Shown: positions 30,929 through 40,769, counted from the stretch's first letter. The stretch is DNA of 64,000 nucleotides from Streptomyces sp. CGMCC 4.7035 (GCF_031583065.1 NZ_CP134053.1:5745001-5809000); one strand, 5' to 3'. The notes: generated by a model from the letters alone, not told the origin. Program-made: numbers and translations.

Positions 30929-32020
30929 CTACCCGACCACCCTCCCGTTCAGCACCACCCGCCGCGGCGCCGCCAGCACCTGTACGTCCGCACGCGGATC
31001 CGCCTCGTACACCACGAGGTCCGCGGGCGCGCCCTCGTCCAGACCGGGGCGCCCCAGCCAGGCACGCGCGCCCCACGTGGTCGCCGACAGCGCCATGACC
31101 GGCGGGATGCCGGCGGTCACCAGTTCCGCCACTTCGCCCGCCACCAGACCGTGGGCCAGGGAACCCCCGGCGTCCGTACCGACGTACACGGGGATGCCGG
31201 CGTCGTACGCGGCGCGCACGGTGTCGTAGCGTCGTTCGTGCAGCCGTCGCATATGGGCCGACCAGCGCGGATACCGAGCCTCCCCGCCGTCCGCGAGCCT
31301 CGGGAAGGTCGCGATGTTGACCAGGGTCGGCACGATCGCGACGCCCCGCTCAGCGAACAGCGGGATCGTGTCCTCCGTCAGGCCCGTCGCGTGCTCGACG
31401 CAGTCGATGCCCGCCTCGACCAGGTCCCGCAGCGAGTCCTCGGCGAAGCAGTGGGCCGTCACCCGCGCACCCAGCCGGTGTGCCTCCGCGATCGCCGCCC
31501 GGGCCGCCTCACGCGGCCAGCACGCGGACAGGTCCCCGGCCTCCCGGTCGATCCAGTCGCCGACCAGCTTGACCCAGCCGTCGCCGCGCCGGGCCTCCTG
31601 GGCGACATACGCGACGAGGTCCTCGGGCTCGATCTCCCAGGCGTAGTTGCGGATGTAGCGGCGGGTGCGCGCGATGTGCCGGCCGGCCCGGATGATCTTC
31701 GGGAGGTCGTCGCGGTCGTCGATCCAGCGCGTGTCCGAGGGGGAGCCCGCGTCACGGATCAGCAGGGTGCCGGCGTCGCGGTCGGTCAGCGCCTGCTTCT
31801 CGGAGACGTCCTCGGCGACCAGGCCATGGGCATCGAGGCCGACATGGCAGTGCGCGTCGACGAGGCCGGGCAGCGCCCAGCCCTCGACGGTACGGACGTC
31901 GCGGGCGCCGGCCGGGCGGTCGTACGAGATCCGGCCGTCGACCACCCACAGCTCGTCGCGGACCTCCTCGGGTCCGACGAGCACCCGTCCCCTCACGTGC
32001 AGCACCGCGCGTTCGCTCAT
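30929..32020 (-). CDS. Amidohydrolase-family metal-dependent hydrolase
   Basis: This 363-residue cytoplasmic TIM-barrel hydrolase would cleave a C-N bond in a small molecule. It has the metal ligands of the imidazolonepropionase/prolidase-like branch: 'GLVDAHCHVGLDAHG' (HxH), 'WVKLVGDWID' (Lys), 'RVTAHCFAED' and 'CVEHATGL' (histidines), and 'YVGTDAGGSLAHG' (catalytic Asp). The ATG at 32020 is preceded by AAGGTG, which excludes the GTG nine bases upstream. It lies 47 bases behind the ABC transporter genes on the opposite side of their stop, in the same orientation as the LAETG gene. Substrate unknown. Confidence 0.88.
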   Translation of the reverse strand: MSERAVLHVRGRVLVGPEEVRDELWVVDGRISYDRPAGARDVRTVEGWALPGLVDAHCHVGLDAHGLVAEDVSEKQALTDRDAGTLLIRDAGSPSDTRWIDDRDDLPKIIRAGRHIARTRRYIRNYAWEIEPEDLVAYVAQEARRGDGWVKLVGDWIDREAGDLSACWPREAARAAIAEAHRLGARVTAHCFAEDSLRDLVEAGIDCVEHATGLTEDTIPLFAERGVAIVPTLVNIATFPRLADGGEARYPRWSAHMRRLHERRYDTVRAAYDAGIPVYVGTDAGGSLAHGLVAGEVAELVTAGIPPVMALSATTWGARAWLGRPGLDEGAPADLVVYEADPRADVQVLAAPRRVVLNGRVVG

Positions 32021-32067
32021 GTACTGCACCTTAGTTCGCGTGCTGCTCGCCCCCGCCCCCGGTCGTG

Positions 32068-32862
32068 CTACCCGGCTTCGCCCACCTGGTCCGAGGTCTC
32101 CTCCTCCACCTGCGCCATCGCCGGGTCCAGGAGGCGGGAGAGGAAGTGGCGGGTGCGCTCGTGGCTCGGGGCGCCGATGACGCGGTCCGGCGTGCCGTCC
32201 TCGACGATCACGCCGCCGTCCATGAAGACGACCCGGTCGGCGACCTCGCGCGCGAAGGTCATCTCATGGGTGACGACCATCATCGTCATGCCCTCGTCCG
32301 CGAGCATGCGCATGACCGCGAGAACGTCGCCCACCAGCTCGGGGTCGAGCGCCGAGGTCGGCTCGTCGAAGAGCATCACCTCGGGGCCCATGGCGAGCGC
32401 GCGGGCGATCGCCACGCGCTGCTGCTGACCGCCGGAGAGGGAGGAGGGGTAGGCGTCGGCCTTCTCGGCGAGACCCACCCGCTGGAGGTTCTCGGCCGCG
32501 ATCTTCGCGGCCTGCGCCTTGTTCCGCTTGAGGACCCGGCGCTGCGGCAGCGTGAGGTTCTCGGTCACCGTCAGGTGCGGGAAGAGGTTGAACTGCTGGA
32601 AGACCATGCCGATACGGCGGCGTACGGCGTCGATGTCGACGTCGGGGTCGGTGACCTCGGTGCCGCCGACGAAGACCTGGCCCTTGGTGGGCTCCTCCAG
32701 GAGGTTCACACAGCGCAGCAGGGTCGACTTGCCGGAGCCGGAGGGGCCGATGACGCAGACGACCTCGCCCTGGTTGATCTCCAGGTCGATGCCGCGCAGG
32801 ACTTCGTTGTCGCCGAAGGACTTGTGCAGGTCCCGGACCTGGATCTCCGCGTTGCTGCTCAC
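32068..32862 (-). CDS. Polar amino-acid-type ABC transporter, ATP-binding subunit
   Basis: This 264-residue ATPase energises uptake of a polar amino acid or similar solute. It has Walker A '[15 protein letters not shown]', Q-loop '[14 protein letters not shown]', signature '[15 protein letters not shown]', Walker B '[14 protein letters not shown]' and the H-loop '[15 protein letters not shown]', the last typical of GlnQ/HisP/ArtP-like ATPases. The GTG at 32862 overlaps the permease stop as GTGA. It is the last gene of a binding protein-permease-ATPase operon. Confidence 0.93.
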   Translation of the reverse strand: MSSNAEIQVRDLHKSFGDNEVLRGIDLEINQGEVVCVIGPSGSGKSTLLRCVNLLEEPTKGQVFVGGTEVTDPDVDIDAVRRRIGMVFQQFNLFPHLTVTENLTLPQRRVLKRNKAQAAKIAAENLQRVGLAEKADAYPSSLSGGQQQRVAIARALAMGPEVMLFDEPTSALDPELVGDVLAVMRMLADEGMTMMVVTHEMTFAREVADRVVFMDGGVIVEDGTPDRVIGAPSHERTRHFLSRLLDPAMAQVEEETSDQVGEAG

Positions 32863-33692
32863 TTGACGGCCTCCTGGGCCTTGGCCTCCATACGGCGCAC
32901 GACGAAGCCGAGCGGGATCGTGATCAGCAGATAACACAGACCCGCGACCAGGATCGGCGTGGAGTTGGCGGTCTGGCTGGCGAGGTCGCGGCCGAACTTG
33001 GACAGTTCGCGCTCCTCCAGCGTGACGCCGAGGAACAGCACCAACGAGGAGTCCTTGAAGAGGAGGACGAGTTCGTTGGTGAGCGGCGGCAGGATGATCC
33101 GGAACGCCTGCGGGATGATGATCGAGACCATGGCCCGGGCAGGTGAGAAGCCCAGCGAACGGGCCGCCTCCATCTGCCCCTTCGGCACGGCCTGGATGCC
33201 CGCGCGGATCGTCTCCGCCATGTACGCGGCGGCCACCAGGCCGAGCGCGAGAGCCACCTTGCCGTACGTGCCGCCGACGATCTCCGTGCCGGGGAAGGCC
33301 AGCGGCACGGCCACGCCGATGAAGATGAAGATCAGCAGCGCGGGCAGACCGCGGAAGATCTCGATGTAGACGCCGGCCAGCCAGCGGTACGGTCCCACGG
33401 ACGACAGCCGCATCAGTGCGATGACCATGCCGAGGGCCAGCCCGACGGCGAAGCCGGACAGCGTGTACAGCACGGTGTTCTTCAGCGCCAGGGTGATGAC
33501 GTCCGGGAACATCTGCCGGGCGATGTCGGCCTGCGCGAACTGGTTCTGCAGCCGGTCCCAGTCGGCCGTGACCGCGAAGGCGATCACGGCCGCGACGAAG
33601 ACCACGTACTGTGCGCCGCGCGACAGACGACGCTTCTGGCGCCGGGTCAGTCCCTTTTTGCGGGGCTGCACTTGTGCGTCTGTGTGGGGCAT
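32859..33692 (-). CDS. Polar amino-acid-type ABC transporter, permease
   Basis: This 277-residue permease belongs to the HisM/GlnP family. It has a basic cytoplasmic start ('[18 protein letters not shown]'), about five or six membrane helices, and the ATPase-coupling loop '[26 protein letters not shown]' with the EAA-type 'EAARSLG'. '[17 protein letters not shown]' and '[16 protein letters not shown]' are family hallmarks. Only one permease gene is present, so a homodimer is expected. It is four bases behind the binding-protein gene. Confidence 0.93.
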   Translation of the reverse strand: MPHTDAQVQPRKKGLTRRQKRRLSRGAQYVVFVAAVIAFAVTADWDRLQNQFAQADIARQMFPDVITLALKNTVLYTLSGFAVGLALGMVIALMRLSSVGPYRWLAGVYIEIFRGLPALLIFIFIGVAVPLAFPGTEIVGGTYGKVALALGLVAAAYMAETIRAGIQAVPKGQMEAARSLGFSPARAMVSIIIPQAFRIILPPLTNELVLLFKDSSLVLFLGVTLEERELSKFGRDLASQTANSTPILVAGLCYLLITIPLGFVVRRMEAKAQEAVK

Positions 33693-33696
33693 GAGG

Positions 33697-34548
33697 TCAG
33701 GATGCCGACGGAGAGGCGGCCGAGGCGTTGTACGGGCCGATCCACTGCTCGTACAGCTTCTTGTACGTGCCGTCGGCCTTCGCGTCCTTGATCGCCTTGT
33801 TGATGGCGGCGGCGAGCTTGGTGTTGCCCTTCTTCACCATGATGCCGTACTGCTCACCGGTGTTGAGGTTGTCGACCACCTTGAAGGCGTCCGCGGTCGC
33901 CTTGTCCTTCAGCCAGCCCTGGACGACCGGGTAGTCGATGATGACGGCCTTGACCTGGCCGGTGCGCAGGCCGTTGATGACCGCGTCGGAGGACTCGAAG
34001 GAGACCGGGTCGAGGCCCTTGCTCTTGGCGTAGTCCTCGCCGGTGGTCTGCGCCTGGGCACCGAGCTTGACGCCCTTGGACTTCACGTCGGCGAGCGAGG
34101 TGACCCCGCTGTTCTTGGCGACCAGAAGGGCCTGGGTGGCGTCGAAGTACGGGTCCGAGAAGTCGACGTTCTTCTTGCGCTCGTCGGTGATGGTGATGCC
34201 GGCCGCGGCCAGGTCGCACTGGCCGGAGTTGAGGAAGGCGCCGGTCTTGAAGTTCTCGAACGGCGTGTCCAGGATCTCCTGCTTCACCCCGAGGTCCTTG
34301 GCGACCAGGTCGATGATGGAGACGTCGAAGCCCTGCACCTTGCCGTCGATCTCCGACTGGAAGGGCGGGTACGGCAGGTGCGTGCAGGTGGTGAGCTGTC
34401 CGGCCTTGACGACCTCGACCCCGCCGGCGGCGGTCTTCTTGCCGCTGCCGCCGCTGTCGCTCGACGTGCAGCCGGCCACGAGCAGCAGCCCGGCCGTCGC
34501 GGTGGTGGCGGCCAGGATGCGGGCCGGGCGCCCGAGGAGCGTGTTCAC
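33697..34548 (-). CDS. Polar amino-acid-type ABC transporter, substrate-binding lipoprotein
   Basis: This 283-residue solute-binding lipoprotein has the lipobox 'LLLVAGC' (Cys at about 27), then a Ser/Gly linker. The family 3 solute-binding fold follows: 'LTTCTHLPYPPFQSEIDGKVQGFDVSIIDLVAKDLG', 'FLNSGQCDLAAAGITITDERKKNVDFSDPYF' and 'VINGLRTGQVKAVIIDYPVV'. The ligand cannot be read. The GTG at 34548 has a strong GGAGGT upstream. It heads the three-gene operon; the neighbouring ectoine genes raise the question of compatible-solute uptake, but this is only positional. Confidence 0.92.
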   Translation of the reverse strand: MNTLLGRPARILAATTATAGLLLVAGCTSSDSGGSGKKTAAGGVEVVKAGQLTTCTHLPYPPFQSEIDGKVQGFDVSIIDLVAKDLGVKQEILDTPFENFKTGAFLNSGQCDLAAAGITITDERKKNVDFSDPYFDATQALLVAKNSGVTSLADVKSKGVKLGAQAQTTGEDYAKSKGLDPVSFESSDAVINGLRTGQVKAVIIDYPVVQGWLKDKATADAFKVVDNLNTGEQYGIMVKKGNTKLAAAINKAIKDAKADGTYKKLYEQWIGPYNASAASPSAS

Positions 34549-34744
34549 GGGGAGACCTCCTGAGGGGGAACTGTGCGTTCCGATTATAAGGAGAGGTTTG
34601 AGTGCCCCAAACCAATCCCATGGCAGCGGGACCGTTCCGCCTCAGAACGCTCCGGTAGGCCCCAGAAATTTCCGGTGAGAGGGGTGTCCCACGCGCCGGA
34701 TACGCTCGACTCCGTCAACCCTCGTGACCGAAGAGAGCACCGCC

Positions 34745-35851
34745 GTGACCCATCCCTTCCTGGACCTCGCCCCGCTGAGCGCCGACCGCTTCGCCTCGAT
34801 CGAGGACCGCGTGGCGCGGCTGCTCTCCACCGAGCAGGACGTCGTGATCATGCAGGGTGAGGCGCTGCTGCCGCTGGAGGGCGCGATCCGCGGGACCGCC
34901 GGACCCGGCACGACGGCACTGAACGTGATCACGGGTCCCTACGGGCAGACATTCGGCAACTGGCTGCGGGACTGCGGTGCGACGGTGCACGACCTGGCCG
35001 TGCCGTTCCACACGGCGGTCACGGCGGCACAGATCCGGGACGCTCTCGCCGAGCACCCGGAGATCGACTTCGTATCGCTGGTGCACGCGGAGGCGGCCAC
35101 CGGGAACACGAACCCGGTGGCGGAGATCGGCGCGGTCGTACGGGAGCACGGCGCACTCTTCTACCTGGACGCCGTCGCCTCGATCGGCGCGGAGCCGGTG
35201 CTGCCGGACGCGTGGGGCGTGGACCTGTGCGTGATCGGGGCGCAGAAGGCGATGGGCGGGCCGGCCGGGGTGTCGGCGGTGTCGGTGAGCGAGCGGGCGT
35301 GGGCGCGGATGGCGGCGAACCCCGGTGCGCCGCGCCGCTCGTATCTGTCCCTTCTGGACTGGAAGGAACGCTGGATCGACGGCGGCCGCAAGGCCCTGCT
35401 GCACGCTCCGGCGCAGCTGGAGATGCTGGCGCTGGAGGCGTGTGTGGAGCGGATCGAGGCGGAGGGCCTGGACGCCGTCATGGCCCGGCACCGGTCCGCC
35501 GCCGCGGCTACCCGGGCCGGGGCGGTCGCCCTGGGCGGCGGGCTGGAGCCGTACGTGTACGAGGCCGGGGACGCGGCACCCGTCGCGACGACCCTGCGGG
35601 CACCTTCCGGTGTGGTCGCGGCGGAACTGGTCGCCCGGGCACTGGAGTCGGACCCCACACTGCCGCTGGCCGCGGGCGGGGGTGCGTTGGCGAAGGAGAT
35701 GATCCGGGTCAACCACTACGGGGCCGATGCGGCGGCGGAGGTCGTCCGGGCGAGCCTCGCCGCGCTGGGGGCGGCACTGTCCGCGTTCGGGGTTTCCGCG
35801 GATGCGGTGGGGGCCCGGGAGGCGGTGGCCGAGGTGTGGGGGCGGGGCTGA
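34745..35851 (+). CDS. Class V pyridoxal-phosphate aminotransferase
   Basis: This 368-residue protein resembles the serine-pyruvate/alanine-glyoxylate aminotransferase group. Visible are 'VVIMQGEALLPLEGAIRG' (substrate end), 'HAEAATGNTNPVAEIG', 'LFYLDAVASIGAEPV' with the cofactor Asp, and 'CVIGAQKAMGGPAGVSAVSVS' with the Schiff-base lysine. The GTG at 34745 has GAAGAGAG upstream; the GTG at 34724 has none. It diverges from the ABC transporter operon. The amino donor and acceptor are unknown. A dispersed repeat follows directly. Confidence 0.85.
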   Translation: MTHPFLDLAPLSADRFASIEDRVARLLSTEQDVVIMQGEALLPLEGAIRGTAGPGTTALNVITGPYGQTFGNWLRDCGATVHDLAVPFHTAVTAAQIRDALAEHPEIDFVSLVHAEAATGNTNPVAEIGAVVREHGALFYLDAVASIGAEPVLPDAWGVDLCVIGAQKAMGGPAGVSAVSVSERAWARMAANPGAPRRSYLSLLDWKERWIDGGRKALLHAPAQLEMLALEACVERIEAEGLDAVMARHRSAAAATRAGAVALGGGLEPYVYEAGDAAPVATTLRAPSGVVAAELVARALESDPTLPLAAGGGALAKEMIRVNHYGADAAAEVVRASLAALGAALSAFGVSADAVGAREAVAEVWGRG

Positions 35852-35872
35852 CGGTGCGTTGGGGGCGGGCGC

Positions 35873-35980
35873 GGGGTTTTCGCCCCCGCCGCCCCTACCC
35901 TTCCCGTACCTGGGGGCTGCGCCCCCAGACCCCCGCTTTCGGCCTTGCCGGCCTCGTCCTCAAATACCGGACGGGCTTTT
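35873..35980. repeat. GC-rich dispersed repeat, short copy
   Basis: It carries TCGCCCCCGCCGCCCCTACC, the GGGGGCTGCGCCCCC hairpin, 'CGGCCTCGTCCTCAAATACC' and 'GGACGGGCTTTTCTG'. It begins about 20 bases behind the stop of the class V aminotransferase gene and may act as its terminator. It is the closest relative of the copy inserted in cobB. Confidence 0.85.
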
Positions 35981-36247
35981 CTGTATTCTTCTGCCCGCTT
36001 TTCTCGCACCTAAACGCAAAGGTTTCGCGAATATCCGCCGCCTGAATTCGGGTGGATCTCGTGAGGATCACCTGAGTGTGACCGACCCCACATCCCGCCG
36101 CCTTTGCCCGGTATTTTACGGACATACCCCCACCAATAACCCTCACCTCGCGCCGACACACGCGCCCGCGTGATAACAGACGGATCATCCATCCGTAACC
36201 CAGTCCGGCGATGCAATTTCGAATTTCCCTCGGTAAATTCCATCCGC
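35981..36247 (+). promoter_or_regulatory. AT-richer leader upstream of ectA
   Basis: This stretch is clearly lower in GC than its surroundings, with runs such as GTATTTTACGG, CAATAACC and CAATTTCGAATTTCCC. It must hold the osmotically controlled promoter of the ectoine operon, but no single promoter could be assigned. An inverted repeat ACGGAT (36180-36185) / ATCCGT (36191-36196) lies about 52 bases before the start codon. Confidence 0.5.
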
Positions 36248-36790
36248 ATGACCGCCGCACAAGCAGACCTGTCAGCGGAATTCCTCGAAATGCCGGAGGG
36301 CCCCCGGATCGACCGTCCGGACGTGGCGGACGGGGCCGCGCTCTGGCGCATCGCCAAGGACTCCGAAGCCCTCGACCTCAACTCCTCCTACAGCTATCTG
36401 CTGTGGTGCCGTGATTTCGCCGGCACCTCGGCGGTGGCGCGTGCCGAGCCCGACGGGCGGCCCGTCGGGTTCGTCACCGCGTACCTGCGGCCCGACCGCC
36501 CGCGCACCCTCCTCGTATGGCAGGTGGCCGTCGACTCCGCCCACCGCGGGCGCGGCCTCGCGGCGCGGCTGCTCGACGCGCTCACCGCTCGGGTCGCGGC
36601 CGAGCACGGGGTGACAGGGATCGAGACGACGATCACCCCCGGCAACACCGCCTCCGAACGTCTCTTCGCCTCCTTCGCCGCCCGCCACGGGGCGACCGTC
36701 GAGCGTGAAGTCCTCTTCGAGGGACGCCAGTTCCCCGACGGACCGCACGCCCCGGAGGTCCTCCACCGCATCGGCCCCCTGACCGGCTGA
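36248..36790 (+). CDS. ectA: L-2,4-diaminobutyric acid acetyltransferase
   Basis: EctA acetylates diaminobutyrate at the gamma amino group, the second step of ectoine synthesis. It is a 180-residue GNAT protein with 'DLNSSYSYLLWCRDFAGTSAVA' (the characteristic substrate-binding stretch), 'LLVWQVAVDSAHRGRGLAARLLD' (acetyl-CoA loop) and 'GIETTITPGNTASERLFASFA'. The ATG at 36248 starts the protein at its conserved length; its ribosome binding site is weak. It heads ectABCD, with ectB 85 bases downstream. Confidence 0.96.
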   Translation: MTAAQADLSAEFLEMPEGPRIDRPDVADGAALWRIAKDSEALDLNSSYSYLLWCRDFAGTSAVARAEPDGRPVGFVTAYLRPDRPRTLLVWQVAVDSAHRGRGLAARLLDALTARVAAEHGVTGIETTITPGNTASERLFASFAARHGATVEREVLFEGRQFPDGPHAPEVLHRIGPLTG

Positions 36791-36875
36791 ACCACCGCAC
36801 TCACTCTCTCCCCCCAACCTCCCCCACCCCTCTCTCCCCACGCACTCCCCCCACGCACCGAGGAGCGTTTTCGCC

Positions 36876-38147
36876 GTGACCATCACCCAGCCCGACCTCA
36901 GCGTCTTCGAGACCCTGGAGTCGGAGGTGCGCAGCTACTGCCGCGGCTGGCCCACCGTCTTCGACCGCGCGCAGGGCAGCCGCATGTACGACGAGGACGG
37001 GCACGAGTACCTCGACTTCTTCTCTGGCGCCGGGTCACTCAACTACGGACACAACAACCCCGTGCTGAAACGGGCGTTGATCGACTACCTGGAGCGGGAC
37101 GGCGTCACCCACGGGCTCGACATGTCCACCGTCGCCAAGCGTTCCTTCCTGAGGGCCTTCCAGGATCTCGTCCTGCGGCCGCGCGATCTGCCGTACAAGG
37201 TCATGTTCCCGGGGCCGACCGGCACCAACGCCGTGGAGTCGGCGCTGAAGCTGGCGCGGAAGGTGAAGGGGCGTGAGGCCATCGTGTCGTTCACGAACGC
37301 CTTCCACGGCATGTCCCTGGGTTCCCTCGCCGTGACCGGCAACGCCTTCAAGCGCGCCGGCGCCGGGATCCCCCTCGTGCACGGCACGCCCATGCCCTTC
37401 GACCACTACTTCGACGGCAGGGTCCCCGACTTCCTCTGGTTCGAGCGGCTGCTGGAGGACCAGGGGTCCGGGCTCAACCAGCCCGCCGCCGTGATCGTCG
37501 AGACCGTGCAGGGCGAGGGCGGCATCAACGTCGCCCGTCCCGAATGGCTGCGCTCGCTCGCCGACCTGTGCGCGCGCCGCGACATGCTGCTGATCGTCGA
37601 CGACATCCAGATGGGCTGCGGCCGTACGGGCGCCTTCTTCTCGTTCGAGGAAGCCGGGATCGTGCCGGACATCGTCACCGTGTCCAAGTCCATCAGCGGC
37701 TACGGGCTGCCCATGTCGCTGTGCCTGTTCAAGCCCGAGCTGGACATCTGGGAGCCGGGCGAGCACAACGGCACCTTCCGCGGCAACAACCCCGCGTTCG
37801 TCACGGCCGCCGCTGCCCTGGAGACGTACTGGACCGACGGGTCCGCCATGGAGAAGCAGACCCGGGCGCGCGGCGAACAGGTCGAGCGGGCGCTGCTCGC
37901 CATCACCGAGGAGAACCCCGCCGACGCGAAGGAGTACCGGGGGCGGGGGCTCGTGTGGGGCCTGGAGTTCCACGACAGGGCGCGGGCCGGGCGGGTGGCA
38001 CGGCGCGCCTTCGAACTCGGGCTGCTCGTCGAGACGTCCGGCCCGGAGAGCGAGGTCGTCAAGCTGCTGCCCGCCCTCACCATCACCCCCGAGGAGCTGG
38101 ACGAGGGACTCAGCGTCGTCGCCCGCGCGGTACGGGAAACCGCCTGA
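36876..38147 (+). CDS. ectB: Diaminobutyrate-2-oxoglutarate transaminase
   Basis: EctB makes L-2,4-diaminobutyrate from aspartate semialdehyde and glutamate. It is a 423-residue class III aminotransferase: '[22 protein letters not shown]', '[19 protein letters not shown]', '[14 protein letters not shown]', '[14 protein letters not shown]' and '[15 protein letters not shown]' with the cofactor lysine at 271. The GTG at 36876 has GAGGAGCG upstream. It is 20 bases ahead of ectC. Confidence 0.97.
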   Translation: MTITQPDLSVFETLESEVRSYCRGWPTVFDRAQGSRMYDEDGHEYLDFFSGAGSLNYGHNNPVLKRALIDYLERDGVTHGLDMSTVAKRSFLRAFQDLVLRPRDLPYKVMFPGPTGTNAVESALKLARKVKGREAIVSFTNAFHGMSLGSLAVTGNAFKRAGAGIPLVHGTPMPFDHYFDGRVPDFLWFERLLEDQGSGLNQPAAVIVETVQGEGGINVARPEWLRSLADLCARRDMLLIVDDIQMGCGRTGAFFSFEEAGIVPDIVTVSKSISGYGLPMSLCLFKPELDIWEPGEHNGTFRGNNPAFVTAAAALETYWTDGSAMEKQTRARGEQVERALLAITEENPADAKEYRGRGLVWGLEFHDRARAGRVARRAFELGLLVETSGPESEVVKLLPALTITPEELDEGLSVVARAVRETA

Positions 38148-38167
38148 CAAGGAGGAAGTGCGCCACC

Positions 38168-38572
38168 GTGATAGTCCGTTCGTTCAAGGACATCGAAGGC
38201 ACCGACCGGCACGTGAAGTCCGCGTCCGGCACCTGGGAGAGCAAACGCATCGTCCTCGCCCGGGAGAAGGTCGGCTTCTCCCTCCACGAGACGGTCCTGT
38301 ACGCGGGCACGGAGACGTCCATGTGGTACGCGAACCACATCGAGGCCGTCGTGTGCGTCGAGGGTGAGGCCGAACTCACCGACCACGAGACCGGGAAGAC
38401 GTACACGATCACGCCCGGGACCATGTACCTCCTCGACGGGCACGAGCGGCACACGCTGCGGGTCGAGAAGGACTTCCGCTGTGTCTGCGTCTTCAACCCG
38501 CCCGTGACCGGCCGGGAGGACCACGACGAGAACGGCGTCTACCCCCTGCTCACCGAGACCGAGGAGGTGTGA
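38168..38572 (+). CDS. ectC: Ectoine synthase
   Basis: EctC closes gamma-acetyl-diaminobutyrate to ectoine. The 134-residue cupin has '[23 protein letters not shown]', '[33 protein letters not shown]' with the metal-binding residues, and '[15 protein letters not shown]'. The GTG at 38168 is preceded by AAGGAGGAAG. The usual family length is about 130 residues. Confidence 0.97.
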   Translation: MIVRSFKDIEGTDRHVKSASGTWESKRIVLAREKVGFSLHETVLYAGTETSMWYANHIEAVVCVEGEAELTDHETGKTYTITPGTMYLLDGHERHTLRVEKDFRCVCVFNPPVTGREDHDENGVYPLLTETEEV

Positions 38573-38579
38573 CATCACC

Positions 38580-39473
38580 ATGACCACCACCACCGTCACC
38601 GATCTCTACCCCACCCGTGGCACCACCGAGGTGTCGATCCCGCGCCAGGACCCCGTCGTCTGGGGGGCGCCCGGCACGCCTGGGCCGATCTCCCTCACGG
38701 ACCTCCAGACCTACGAGCGCGACGGCTTCCTCACCGTCGACGAGCTGCTCACCGAGGACGAGGTCGCCGTCTACCGGCAGGAGTTGCGGCGGCTTCTCAC
38801 CGATCCGGCCATCCGCGCCGACGAACGGTCGATCGTGGAGCCGAGGTCGAAGGAGATCCGGTCCGTCTTCGAGGTGCACCGGATCAGCGAGGTGTTCGCG
38901 GGGCTCGTCCGCGACGAGCGAGTCGTCCGGCGGGCACGGCAGATCCTCGGCTCGGACGTCTACGTCCACCAGTCGCGGATCAACATCAAGCCGGGCTTCG
39001 GGGCCGACGGCTTCTACTGGCACTCCGACTTCGAGACCTGGCACGCCGAGGACGGTCTGCCGAACATGCGGACGGTGTCCGTCTCGATCGCGCTGACCGA
39101 GAACCACGACACCAACGGCGGCCTCATGATCATGCCGGGGTCGCACCGGACGTTCCTCGGCTGTGCCGGGGCCACGCCGAAGGACAACTACAAGAAGTCG
39201 CTTCAGATGCAGGACGCGGGCACGCCCTCCGACGAGGCGCTGACCGCGATGGCGTCGCAGCACGGCATCAAGCTGTTCACGGGCAAGGCCGGGTCGGCGA
39301 CCTGGTTCGACTGCAACTGCATGCACGGGTCCGGGGACAACATCACACCGTTCCCGCGCAGCAACGTCTTCATCGTGTTCAACAGCGTGGAGAACAAGGC
39401 GGTCGAACCGTTCGCGGCGCCTGTGCGGCGGCCGACGTTCATCGGGGCCAGGGATTTCACACCCGTGCGGTGA
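38580..39473 (+). CDS. ectD: Ectoine hydroxylase
   Basis: EctD is an iron and 2-oxoglutarate dependent dioxygenase that converts ectoine to 5-hydroxyectoine. The 297 residues contain the iron ligands His148 and Asp150 (WHSDFETWHAEDGLPNMR) and the distal His249 ('MHGSGDNITPFPRSNVF'), at positions close to those of known EctD enzymes. GAGGAGG lies ahead of the ATG. The segment encoding the last eight residues and stop is part of a threefold tandem repeat that runs on past the gene. Confidence 0.97.
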   Translation: MTTTTVTDLYPTRGTTEVSIPRQDPVVWGAPGTPGPISLTDLQTYERDGFLTVDELLTEDEVAVYRQELRRLLTDPAIRADERSIVEPRSKEIRSVFEVHRISEVFAGLVRDERVVRRARQILGSDVYVHQSRINIKPGFGADGFYWHSDFETWHAEDGLPNMRTVSVSIALTENHDTNGGLMIMPGSHRTFLGCAGATPKDNYKKSLQMQDAGTPSDEALTAMASQHGIKLFTGKAGSATWFDCNCMHGSGDNITPFPRSNVFIVFNSVENKAVEPFAAPVRRPTFIGARDFTPVR

Positions 39474-39640
39474 GTCCGACCGGCCGGGGGTCCGGGGGTT
39501 GCCCCCGGAAACCTCAGCATCGGTGCCAGGGATTTCACACCCATGCGGCGAGTCGGACCCGCCGGGGGTCCGGGGGTCACCCCCGGAAACCGCAGCATCG
39601 GCGCGAGGATTTCACACCCGTGCGGTGAGTCGGACGGGCC
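39450..39640. repeat. Threefold 77-78-bp tandem repeat starting inside ectD
   Basis: The sequence GATTTCACACCC recurs at 39453, 39531 and 39608, each time followed by RTGCGGYGAGTCSGACC and a CCGGGGG hairpin. The first copy encodes the ectD C terminus 'RDFTPVR' and its stop; copies two and three are noncoding. Periods are 78 and 77 bases. Confidence 0.9.
39491..39509. terminator. Hairpin after ectD
   Basis: TCCGGGGG (39491-39498) pairs with CCCCCGGA (39502-39509) around a TTG loop, 18 bases after the ectD stop. A second such hairpin lies in the next tandem unit at about 39569-39587. There is no T-tract. Confidence 0.65.
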
Positions 39641-39719
39641 GGGGGGTCCCGGACCTCACCCCGGTGAAGTGAGCCGGGGCGGCGGCGATCCGGGCGGTCG
39701 CCGCCGCCCCTGGGAGCGG

Positions 39720-40769
39720 TCAGCCGGACAGGACGTCCAGGACGCGATCGACGTCCGCGGGCGTGTTGTACAGATGGAAGGCGACCCTCAGGTTTCCCGC
39801 GCGGTCCGAGACCTCGACGCCGGCCCGGCTCAGCTCCGGCTGGCGGAGGCCGAGTCCGGGCATGGAGACGATCGGGGAACCCGGTGCGGGAACCGGCGCG
39901 ACGTCCAGCTCGCGCAGGCCCGCGCGGAAGCGGTCGGCGAGCGCGAGGTCGTGGGCGCGGACGTGCTCCAGGCCCAGTTCCTCCAGCAGCGCCAGGGAGT
40001 GGCGGGCGCCCGCGTACGAGAAGAGGGCCGGGCTCTCGTCGAACCGGCGTGCCGAGCGGGCGAGTTCGGCGACCGGCCCGTAACAGCTGTCCCAGGGCTC
40101 CTCACCCGCGACCCAGCCGGCGAAGAGGGGGGTGAGTCCGCCGAGGTCCTCCGGGACGACCAGGAAGGCCACTCCGCGAGGGCAGACGAGCCACTTGAAG
40201 GCGACGGCGGCGACGAAGTCGTACGCGTCGGCGTCGATCGGCAGCCAGCCGGTGGCCTGGGACGCGTCCACATAGGTACGGGCGCCGTGCGCGCTGGCGG
40301 CCGCGCGGATGGCCGGCAGGTCGGCGATCCGGCCGTCGGCCGACTGCGCGGCACTGACCGCGACGAGGGCCGTGCCGGGCCGCACGGACTCGGCGATCCG
40401 CTCCAGCGGAACGGTGCGGACCGTGAGGTCGCGGCGCATATGGAAGGGGTTCACGACCGAGCTGAAGTCGGCCTCGGCGGTCACGACCTCGGCGCCCTGC
40501 GGGAGCGAGGCGGCGATCAGCCCGGTGTAGACGGCGACCGAGGCCCCGGCCGCCACCCGGCGTACGGGGACCCCGGTGAGCCGGGCGAAGGAGGCACGGG
40601 CGGCCTCGACGTCGGCGAACATGTCGGTCGGCTGCCCGGCGGCGGCCGACTCGACGGCGGTGCGCATGGCCTCCACCGTGCGGGCCGGCATCAGCCCCGT
40701 GCTCGCGGTGTTCAGATAGGTGTTCTTCGGGGCGAACTCGGCGCGGACGAGGGTCTCGAAGGTCTCCAT
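39720..40769 (-). CDS. Class V aminotransferase/cysteine desulfurase-like protein
   Basis: This 349-residue PLP protein resembles the NifS-type 'aminotransferase class V' branch. It has 'NTYLNTASTGLMPARTVEAM' at the N terminus, 'ARTYVDASQATGWLPID' with the cofactor Asp, and 'FVAAVAFKWLVCPRGVAFLVV' with the Schiff-base lysine. No active-site cysteine loop of true desulfurases is evident, so transamination or beta-elimination is more likely. An ATG 21 bases upstream (40790) is also in frame; neither has a clear ribosome binding site. It converges on the ectoine operon. Confidence 0.82.
   Translation of the reverse strand: METFETLVRAEFAPKNTYLNTASTGLMPARTVEAMRTAVESAAAGQPTDMFADVEAARASFARLTGVPVRRVAAGASVAVYTGLIAASLPQGAEVVTAEADFSSVVNPFHMRRDLTVRTVPLERIAESVRPGTALVAVSAAQSADGRIADLPAIRAAASAHGARTYVDASQATGWLPIDADAYDFVAAVAFKWLVCPRGVAFLVVPEDLGGLTPLFAGWVAGEEPWDSCYGPVAELARSARRFDESPALFSYAGARHSLALLEELGLEHVRAHDLALADRFRAGLRELDVAPVPAPGSPIVSMPGLGLRQPELSRAGVEVSDRAGNLRVAFHLYNTPADVDRVLDVLSG

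Noticed and set aside
32068..34548. ABC transporter taken as an ectoine importer because it lies next to ectABCD
   Set aside because: It has one permease and a general polar-amino-acid binding protein, no ectoine-specific residues that I can identify, and it is separated from ectA by a divergent aminotransferase gene.
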